From the NCBI GenBank assembly GCA_035626155.1, contig DASPOF010000084.1, positions 1-55,984 of the forward strand: a DNA stretch of 55,984 bases. The letters are read 5' to 3'. The notes under the pieces were generated by a model, which made no database searches, had not been told where the DNA came from, and saw only the letters and a list, made by a program, of their open reading frames with translations. Shown one piece after another: positions 50,689-55,984 of the stretch. The number at the start of each line of letters is the position of its first letter. Position 1 is the first letter of the stretch. The DNA comes from DASPOF01 sp035626155. GTDB taxonomy: Bacteria > Desulfobacterota > Binatia > Binatales > Binataceae. Position numbers and translations under genes: made by a program.

Positions 50689-51068
50689 AAAATTCCTCTG
50701 CTGATCTCGGTCGGTCCGAACTTGAGACTAATAGCATTCGTTCACATGAATGCATATCCGGGGACTGTGCGCTTTACTCCGGGGATGCGCGGGCGATAGT
50801 GTTGGATTTCGCGCTTCGGGCGTTTGATCCTTCGGTTCAGCTTCAAATCATCCGATCGCAACCGCCCAATGCCCCTGCACCTTAACTGAAAACGATTTAG
50901 CTGCGCGCTACTTAGCTTTACATCAGGTCTTCAGCAGGGAGAGAGACTTCCGGCGAGACTGGGAGCGAGGGCTTAAGATTCTGGACCGGATCGACTAGCT
51001 GCCAGTCAAGGCCGAAGAGCCACAAAAAAACCAAGACCGGCGGTTCTACCTCTGTCACTCGCCTGAAT
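50689..51068. other. Intergenic region between cyclase operon and MFS gene
   Basis: About 380 bp. A short - strand frame, 50918-51058, could encode a 46-residue peptide from a GTG (TEVEPPVLVFLWLFGLDWQL...), with a hydrophobic segment and reading like protein, located directly after the MFS gene stop; no good ribosome-binding site. Otherwise nothing recognised. Confidence 0.35.
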
Positions 51069-52325
51069 TCACTCGGGCGGCGCCAATGACTGAAGATCGT
51101 CGACTCGTTGAATTTCGGGAAATAACCAGCACCAGGCCGCGACGATTGCAATCGAGGCCGCGCCGCCAATGACGACCGCCGGTACCGTGCCGAACCATTG
51201 CGCAGTCACGCCCGATTCGAATCCGCCAAGTTCATTCGAAGCGCCGACGAACAGGCGATCGACTGCGCTGACGCGCCCACGCATCGCGTCCGGCGTCGCG
51301 AGTTGGACCATCGTCCGGCGAACGTAAACGCTGACCATGTCGGCGGCGCCCAGACTGGCCAACATGGCGATCGAAAGAATGAAGCTGGTCGACAGGCCGA
51401 ACACGATTGTGGCGAGGCCGAACAATGCGACGCAGATGAGCATCGCGATCCCTGCGTTCCGGCGCAGTTGCAGCCGCCCGAGCGCAAGGCCGATGACAGT
51501 GGCGCCGATCGCCGGCGAACTGCGCATCAGGCCGAGTCCCGCCGGGCCGACGTGTAGGATATCGCGCGCGTAGATCGGCAGCAGAGCGGTTGCGCCGCCG
51601 AACAATACCGCAAACAGGTCCAGCGAGATCGCGCCAAGCACAACGCGGCGCGACCGCACGTATAAAATTCCCGCCGAGAGCGTGTTCAGGCGGTCAGCGC
51701 CGGTAATTGGTCCGATCTCGCTGCGCGCGCGAATCAGGAACGATCCGATCGCGCTGATCACGAACAGCACACCGCATACCGAGTACGCCGCGGCCGGGCC
51801 GAGCAAACACAGCACTCCGCCCAAAGCGGGGCCCGCGATGATCGCGATTTGCCCGCTTGACGATGTCCACGCGACAGCGTCCGCGAATTTGCTCACCGGA
51901 ACCAGCCGCGGAAGCAGCGAATCGGCCGCCGGAGCTGCAAACGCGCGAGCGATTCCGAATACGGCCAGCGTCAGATAGAAAGGCCATATAATCGATACGT
52001 TTGCGATCGACAACGCGACAAACGCGCTCGCCGTGATCGCGCGTGTCAGCGCGCTCGCCGTCATGATCAACCGGCGATCGTGCCGATCCGCGGCGGCGCC
52101 CGCATGCAGCGTCAGTGCGAGCGTGGGCAGGAACTGCACCAATCCGGCATAGCCGAGCGACAGCGGCGAGGTGGTGATTTTGTAGACCTGCCATCCGACT
52201 GCCACCGATTGCGCCTGCACCGCGAGGCTCGCCAGAAATGTCGCACCAAGATAGATGCGAAAATTGCGGACCGCCAGCAGGCTGGCGCTTTCGAAGCTTT
52301 CGCGCGGTTTGACGATCGCTTCCAA
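51069..52325 (-). CDS. MFS transporter (EntS/MFS_3-like)
   Basis: A 418-residue major facilitator with about 12 transmembrane segments. The N-terminal NFRIYLGATFLASLAVQAQSVAVGWQVYKIT and the loop DRHDRRLIM match the MFS_3 (EntS-like) group of drug and siderophore exporters; APAADSLLPRLVP and SGQIAIIAGPALGGVL are further group motifs, and TPDAMRGRVSAV lies in the last cytosolic loop. Substrate unknown. The ATG at 52325 begins the protein at the usual position. It stands alone; the following gene upstream is on the opposite strand. Confidence 0.9.
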   Translation of the reverse strand: MEAIVKPRESFESASLLAVRNFRIYLGATFLASLAVQAQSVAVGWQVYKITTSPLSLGYAGLVQFLPTLALTLHAGAAADRHDRRLIMTASALTRAITASAFVALSIANVSIIWPFYLTLAVFGIARAFAAPAADSLLPRLVPVSKFADAVAWTSSSGQIAIIAGPALGGVLCLLGPAAAYSVCGVLFVISAIGSFLIRARSEIGPITGADRLNTLSAGILYVRSRRVVLGAISLDLFAVLFGGATALLPIYARDILHVGPAGLGLMRSSPAIGATVIGLALGRLQLRRNAGIAMLICVALFGLATIVFGLSTSFILSIAMLASLGAADMVSVYVRRTMVQLATPDAMRGRVSAVDRLFVGASNELGGFESGVTAQWFGTVPAVVIGGAASIAIVAAWCWLFPEIQRVDDLQSLAPPE

Positions 52326-52588
52326 TGTAGTCGTTCAGGACCGCCGGAGTTTCGGATTGGAGAATAATTAGTCCATCCCCTCGCCTCTGCGCCATCGGTC
52401 CAAACTCGTCCGGGCACGGGCGGGCGGCCAAAGTCTTTCGGATTTAAAGGCTTTTCTGGACGCTTCCAAGAAATTTGCAGTACTGACCGATCGGGTGTAT
52501 GAGTCCGGCCGGCTATCCGGCCATCGCCAGACAATGACCGAGAGATTACCCGAACGCCAAGGGTTCAGGAGGTCAAAGACCCGAAGAT

Positions 52589-53713
52589 ATGAGAATTCTC
52601 GAAACGGCGCGGGATATCCGCTACCGCGCAGAGAGCGACGAACAGCGACTTTTGCGGATAATCCTGGAGGAACGCAGCCCGCTCCGCGTGGAACTCGAAG
52701 CCGCAGCAGCGGAAGGAGGCATGATTTATCGCGTGCAGCAATCTGCTGCACTGAGCATCGAGCCGGTGCCCGAGTCTTTCGATGACCGCGTCCTTTATTG
52801 GATAGAGCATCCGAATGCCAGAGAAGTCCTCTTGCAACGCGAGTGCGGCAAGTCGGCGGCATTGATTCGCATTGAGTGGGGTCCGGCGGGTCATCTCAGC
52901 ATCGAGGTCGCGGCGCCAGAGCTGGGAGCGGCGCGTGAAGTAGCTCAAGAGTTCCTGGCGAGATTCGAGCGCAAAAAGGAGCGGGAGGACCCGTCGCAGG
53001 TATGCGTTTCGTTTTGGCGGGACTGCTCACCTAAGCCGGACTCAAACGACCGCTTTCTCGACGCGGTCCGCTGGGGGGACATTGGGACCAATTACAGCAC
53101 CTCGACGGCTCGAAAACTCGACCGGCTGATGGCAGCCTCCCCCGCGGATATTGAAGGTGGGCGGTTGATACTCTGGCACGGCAAGCCGGGAACCGGCAAA
53201 ACCTATGCGTTGCGGGCACTCGCACGCGAATGGAAGCAATGGTGCGATATTCACTACATCACCGACCCGGAAGCGCTCTTTGGCCGGGCGGGATATCTGC
53301 TCCACTTGATCGTTCACGAAACTGGCGACGAAAGCCGATGGCGGTTACTGGTCATGGAGGATACCGGCGAACTGCTTTCCATCGACGCGAAGCAGAACGT
53401 TGGCCAAGCGCTGTCCCGGTTGTTGAACACGACCGAGGGACTCCTTGGCCAGGGACTGAGAGTGCTGTTCCTAATCACAACGAATGAGGAAGTGGGGAAA
53501 CTCAACCCCGCCGTGACCAGGCCGGGTCGGTGTCTCTCGGAAATCGAGTTTGCACCGCTAACCTGCGAGGAGTCCAAGAAATGGCTGTCAGCTCGTGGCG
53601 TTGAGATCGACTCGGAGGGCGCGCTAACGCTCGCGGAACTTTATTCGATAGCCGCCGGTGGGTCACACACATCTTCTAGGCACCGGACCGGCTTTATCGG
53701 AATCGAAAGCTGA
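52589..53713 (+). CDS. AAA ATPase (DUF5925-type)
   Basis: A 374-residue protein with an N-terminal alpha/beta region (about 1-150) and a C-terminal AAA+ domain. Walker A is GKPGTGKT (198-205), Walker B is LLVMEDTGELL with ED instead of DE, sensor-1 is FLITTNEE, and VTRPGRCLSEIEF supplies the arginine finger. The pattern fits the DUF5925-associated ATPases, whose role is not established. It is followed 98 bp downstream by a small unknown gene on the same strand. The ATG at 52589 follows a weak purine-rich site (GGTCAAAGACC). Confidence 0.8.
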   Translation: MRILETARDIRYRAESDEQRLLRIILEERSPLRVELEAAAAEGGMIYRVQQSAALSIEPVPESFDDRVLYWIEHPNAREVLLQRECGKSAALIRIEWGPAGHLSIEVAAPELGAAREVAQEFLARFERKKEREDPSQVCVSFWRDCSPKPDSNDRFLDAVRWGDIGTNYSTSTARKLDRLMAASPADIEGGRLILWHGKPGTGKTYALRALAREWKQWCDIHYITDPEALFGRAGYLLHLIVHETGDESRWRLLVMEDTGELLSIDAKQNVGQALSRLLNTTEGLLGQGLRVLFLITTNEEVGKLNPAVTRPGRCLSEIEFAPLTCEESKKWLSARGVEIDSEGALTLAELYSIAAGGSHTSSRHRTGFIGIES

Positions 53714-53811
53714 GCGCACCTGATCGAATGAAGTGCGAATCTGTCGTGAAGGTAAGAAACTTTTGAGGACGTCTTCGGCACAAGCGGTACGGCACAAAAG
53801 AGGAAACCGCA

Positions 53812-54387
53812 ATGATCGAACACAAACCATGGGAAGGTCCGAACTATAAGGATGGAATCAACGGCCAGCGAATCGCTATCGTGGGTCATTCTCATCACGG
53901 CGATGAGGACTCAGAGAACTTCACCTTGGAAGTTATGGCAGATGTGATCAGCGGACGGGAAAGGTATAAGTTCTTCGATCAAATCCGAGACTATTTCAGC
54001 TTCCAAGACAGCGCTGAGTTTTGGAACCATGTAGTATTCTTCAACTACTTGCCCGATTGCGTGGGCCCGGACGAGAAACGCTACGAGTACGGCACCAAAG
54101 AGCAGCTCGATCTTGCCAGGGAGCGGTTTCTGCGACTCCTGAAAGAGTACCGTCCCCAGAAGGTATTCGTATTTACCACGGAGATGTGGAGAGAGCTGCC
54201 GGAATCGCGAGAGCAAGGGCCCAGCAATCCTTCAGGAGAAATAGGCGGCGATGGTTTCTCTTGGTGCACGTATGACGCTGACGCTCAGATTGTGATGGCA
54301 TTCGGTTTGCCGCATCCTGAACGCGCATCCAAAGAGCCAACGCGGCAGGCGGTGCAACGAATCCTTGCGATGCCGCTTCTTCGGTAG
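53812..54387 (+). CDS. Uncharacterised protein, possible uracil-DNA-glycosylase-like fold
   Basis: A 191-residue cytosolic protein. RIAIVGHSHHGDED near the N-terminus, EFWNHVVFFNYLPD in the middle, and FGLPHPERAS near the end are spaced like the three short motifs of uracil-DNA-glycosylase-like proteins, but the resemblance is weak and the catalytic residues cannot be assigned. AGAGGAAAC precedes the ATG. The gene appears to be lower in GC than its neighbours, suggesting transfer. It follows the AAA ATPase gene on the same strand, so the two may form a small accessory unit. Function unknown. Confidence 0.7.
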   Translation: MIEHKPWEGPNYKDGINGQRIAIVGHSHHGDEDSENFTLEVMADVISGRERYKFFDQIRDYFSFQDSAEFWNHVVFFNYLPDCVGPDEKRYEYGTKEQLDLARERFLRLLKEYRPQKVFVFTTEMWRELPESREQGPSNPSGEIGGDGFSWCTYDADAQIVMAFGLPHPERASKEPTRQAVQRILAMPLLR

Positions 54388-54494
54388 AAGTCCGCGGCGC
54401 GCGATGACTCCGGCGGCCGTGATGCGGCCTTCCTAGTTTTCGAGGGCGGAGCAGCTTCCGGCTTGGCAACAACGGGTTTGGTATCGGTGTTCAC
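54285..54494 (-). CDS. Possible small Pro/Lys/Arg-rich protein
   Basis: A 69-residue frame from a GTG (NTDTKPVVAKPEAAPPSKTRKAA...), with a strong AAGGAG ribosome-binding site about 7 bases upstream. The N-terminal composition resembles short basic nucleic-acid-binding peptides. It overlaps the 3' end of the opposite-strand gene by about 100 bp, which lowers confidence. Confidence 0.35.
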   Translation of the reverse strand: MNTDTKPVVAKPEAAPPSKTRKAASRPPESSRAADFYRRSGIARIRCTACRVGSLDARSGCGKPNAITI

Positions 54495-54595
54495 GTGATT
54501 CTCCTTCTCGGGCCGGGGCTTCGGCGCAACCGGCCGTCGTGAACACACATCGCTCTGTAGCGCCGACATGGGAAGGAGTCCCGCCTGGGCGTGCA

Positions 54596-54678
54596 GTGGG
54601 ACCTAGCAAAATCGCGCCGGGATAGGTTTTGCCGATTTTGCGCGATTAGCGCCGAAAGAGGCGTTCTCCGAGTCCCAC
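54596..54678. repeat. Nested inverted repeat element, 83 bp
   Basis: Terminal 7-bp perfect inverted repeats GTGGGAC/GTCCCAC enclose a second inverted repeat GCAAAATCG/CGATTTTGC. It could be a small non-autonomous element or RNA structure; its right end overlaps the dispersed repeat shared with 33726-33768. Confidence 0.4.
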
Positions 54679-54703
54679 GTGCGATCGCAAATCGCGCGCA
54701 CAC
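54661..54703. repeat. Degenerate dispersed repeat, copy 2
   Basis: Ungapped match to 33726-33768 at 34 of 43 bases, both in intergenic sequence. GCGTTCTCCG and AATCGCGCGC are the best preserved blocks, 26 bases apart (measured from GCG to GCRAAT) in both copies. Confidence 0.5.
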
Positions 54704-54848
54704 GCGCGCTTTTCGCGCGATTCTCCGCGATGTCCCAAAAGTAGGAGACTGGAGTGTGGAGCGCAGTCTTTTCGAACTCTCAGGCGACTTTCAGAGAGGG
54801 CGGTTTCGGCCTAAGTTGCGCGCAAGAGCCGCAGGCGCGCGCGCGCGC

Positions 54849-55451
54849 CTACCCGCCGCCCTTCTCGATGTACATCCCGACGTTGTGCATATTCCGCAGG
54901 AACGCGTGGACCGCCGATAGCGTGCGCATCGATTGCGGCGGATCGAAGCCCATTATCGTCCCGGGGTAACTCGACACGCCGGTGTAGTGGATGTCAGTGC
55001 CCTTGCCGTCCTTGGAAGGCTTTAGCTCGGTGTGATTGTGGAACTGGATCAGCGACTTGCCGGCATTCTGCGCCGAGACGCTGCGGGCGGCTGGATCGAA
55101 GCTGTACTGTACGCGGAAGGAGGGCGGGGCGTTGGGAATCGGCACGGTCTGCCCTTTATACTCGACCGTCTCGCCTTGGGCGTCATGCGCGACGACTTTT
55201 ATCTCTGTGATGTTCGCGTCGTACTGAGCGACCTTGTCCGGATGGGTGAGCGCATCGTAGACCTTGTCGGCGGGCGCGTTTATGTGCGCGGTCACGTCGA
55301 CATGGAGACTCTTATCCTTGTCGACCGTGGCGTTCTGGCTTTCAATCGAGGTCTCGATTGGCGCCTGCTCGGCCCGCGCGATCGACCGGAGAGAGACGCC
55401 GAGCGCCAGGCTGATCAGCAGAACCGAAAGACCGATTGGTTTCAGACGCAT
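54849..55451 (-). CDS. Exported SRPBCC-family protein
   Basis: A 200-residue protein with a signal peptide (LSVLLISLALGVSLRSIARA|EQ) and an SRPBCC/START-like domain: VTAHINAPADKVYDALTHPDKVAQYDANITEIKVV is the typical first beta-alpha-alpha unit, and the final helix is MRTLSAVHAFLRNMHNVG. SRPBCC proteins enclose a hydrophobic ligand; an exported version may bind lipids or aromatic compounds in the periplasm. Substrate unknown. It is monocistronic on the - strand, with a normal start at 55451. Confidence 0.83.
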   Translation of the reverse strand: MRLKPIGLSVLLISLALGVSLRSIARAEQAPIETSIESQNATVDKDKSLHVDVTAHINAPADKVYDALTHPDKVAQYDANITEIKVVAHDAQGETVEYKGQTVPIPNAPPSFRVQYSFDPAARSVSAQNAGKSLIQFHNHTELKPSKDGKGTDIHYTGVSSYPGTIMGFDPPQSMRTLSAVHAFLRNMHNVGMYIEKGGG

Positions 55452-55860
55452 ATTGGTGTCCGCCTAGTGTTTGATCGATCTGTGCCAGGGGCCGGTCAAG
55501 TTGCAAGTTCGCGCGCGGTTGCGACTAGCCTGCCACTTCTGTACCTGGATGTCGACGTTTTTGCCAGGGCCGACAGGATCGGTGCGCCCTCGGCGCAGCG
55601 GAGCGGCGCCCCCGCGCCCCCGCTCGCACAGCTCGACTCGTACCAGTGGCGACAACATTGCAAGGGCTTATTTCAGACTCCGTCCGCCACGTGAATTGGA
55701 ATTCGACACGGACCGGTCGTGAAACTATGGACACGGCCAGATTTGCCAACGAGTTATGGGCGGATTAGGTTTTGACAGGGCTCAGCCTAAAAATAGAGGT
55801 GAGAGCTCTCATTTCGCTGCGGCGGTGAGTCTCCGGGTTCGCCGAAAGGAGACGGAACGG
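55452..55860. other. Intergenic region before the biotin-carrier gene
   Basis: About 410 bp without a supported gene. TTGACA occurs at 55772-55777, a possible -35 element, but no well-spaced -10 is clear. AAAGGAG at 55845-55851 is the ribosome-binding site of the next gene. Confidence 0.35.
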
Positions 55861-55984
55861 GTGAGTGTGCATAGCATCAGGTCGGACCTCTACGCCGTAG
55901 TGTGGAAAATCGACACCTCCGTGGGCGATCGGGTTTCCGAGGGCGACACTCTGCTGGTTCTCGTTTCCATGAAGATGGAGATCC
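55861..55984 (+). CDS. Biotin/lipoyl-attachment-domain protein, 3' end outside window
   Basis: A GTG start preceded by AAAGGAG (9-nt spacing) opens a frame that runs to the window edge. The 41 visible residues start VSVHSIRSDLYAVVWKIDTS and contain GDRVSEGDTLLVLVSMKMEI, where MKM is the biotin-attachment motif (the Lys is biotinylated). It is most likely the biotin carboxyl carrier subunit of a short acyl-CoA carboxylase; small stand-alone carriers of about 70 residues exist. Identification rests on the motif alone. Confidence 0.7.
   Translation, partial: MSVHSIRSDLYAVVWKIDTSVGDRVSEGDTLLVLVSMKMEI

Larger units (their letters stand above)
54388..54848. other. Intergenic region with inverted repeats and dispersed repeat copy
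   Basis: Beyond the possible small gene, this stretch holds GTGGGAC (54596-54602) and GTCCCAC (54672-54678) enclosing GCAAAATCG/CGATTTTGC arms (54606-54614, 54632-54640), the repeat copy at 54661-54703, and an AATCGCGCG/CGCGCGATT hairpin (54690-54722). Together they look like a degraded structured element rather than coding sequence. Confidence 0.5.

Overview
The window is high-GC bacterial chromosome with a Gram-negative gene set: a bacterial alpha-2-macroglobulin paired with penicillin-binding protein 1C, two outer-membrane beta-barrel-like proteins, lipoproteins, and several exported proteins. F420-type (TIGR03857-like) oxidoreductase, CoA-linked acyl metabolism and aminoglycoside-phosphotransferase-fold kinases beside enoyl-CoA hydratases suggest a metabolically versatile soil or environmental proteobacterium, for example a deltaproteobacterial/Binatota-type lineage. 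This assignment is inference from gene content; there is no rRNA or marker gene to settle it. No tRNA, rRNA, CRISPR array, complete insertion sequence or prophage was recognised.

Layout. 1-4.4 kb: the 3' part of an amidase convergent with a tandem pair of exported histidine-phosphatase-like paralogues. 4.8-14.6 kb: a PAPS-type sulfotransferase, then a 2,043-residue alpha-2-macroglobulin translationally coupled (ATGA overlap) to pbpC. 14.7-15.9 kb: a cupin and a TetR regulator, divergent around a perfect 17-bp palindrome. 16.2-20 kb: exported alpha-carbonic anhydrase, a DUF4410 lipoprotein, a glutamate-receptor-like ligand-gated channel protein, a DUF202 membrane protein and a small exported protein. 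20.2-26.8 kb: a tightly packed + strand run of DUF2252 protein, outer-membrane protein and membrane protein, then a PhoU-like protein coupled to a PPDK-like protein lacking its C-terminal PEP/pyruvate barrel. 26.8-27.9 kb: a second outer-membrane protein, with the decayed C-terminus of another receptor/solute-binding gene just upstream.

28-33.5 kb is a CoA/F420 catabolic group on the + strand (SDR, acyl-CoA dehydrogenase, SDR, APH-fold kinase, LLM oxidoreductase). 34 kb holds an exported DUF992 protein with a strong terminator hairpin. 34.7-41.4 kb is the widespread MoxR/DUF58/DUF4350/DUF4129/RDD/SpoIIM membrane-associated cluster, on the - strand except for SpoIIM, followed by a VWA lipoprotein at 42-43 kb. 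43.3-46.6 kb: two enoyl-CoA hydratases divergent from an ACAD10-type phosphotransferase. 46.8-50.7 kb: a large AAA-TPR-adenylate cyclase with a small unknown upstream partner. 51-55.5 kb: an MFS exporter, a DUF5925-type AAA ATPase, a small unknown protein, and an exported SRPBCC protein. The window ends inside a biotin-carrier-like gene.

Most notable: the channel-type glutamate-receptor-like gene without a potassium-channel filter and its decayed second copy; the truncated PPDK plus PhoU-like module; the mosaic phosphatase duplication; the cyclase with an altered active site; and two families of short dispersed repeats.
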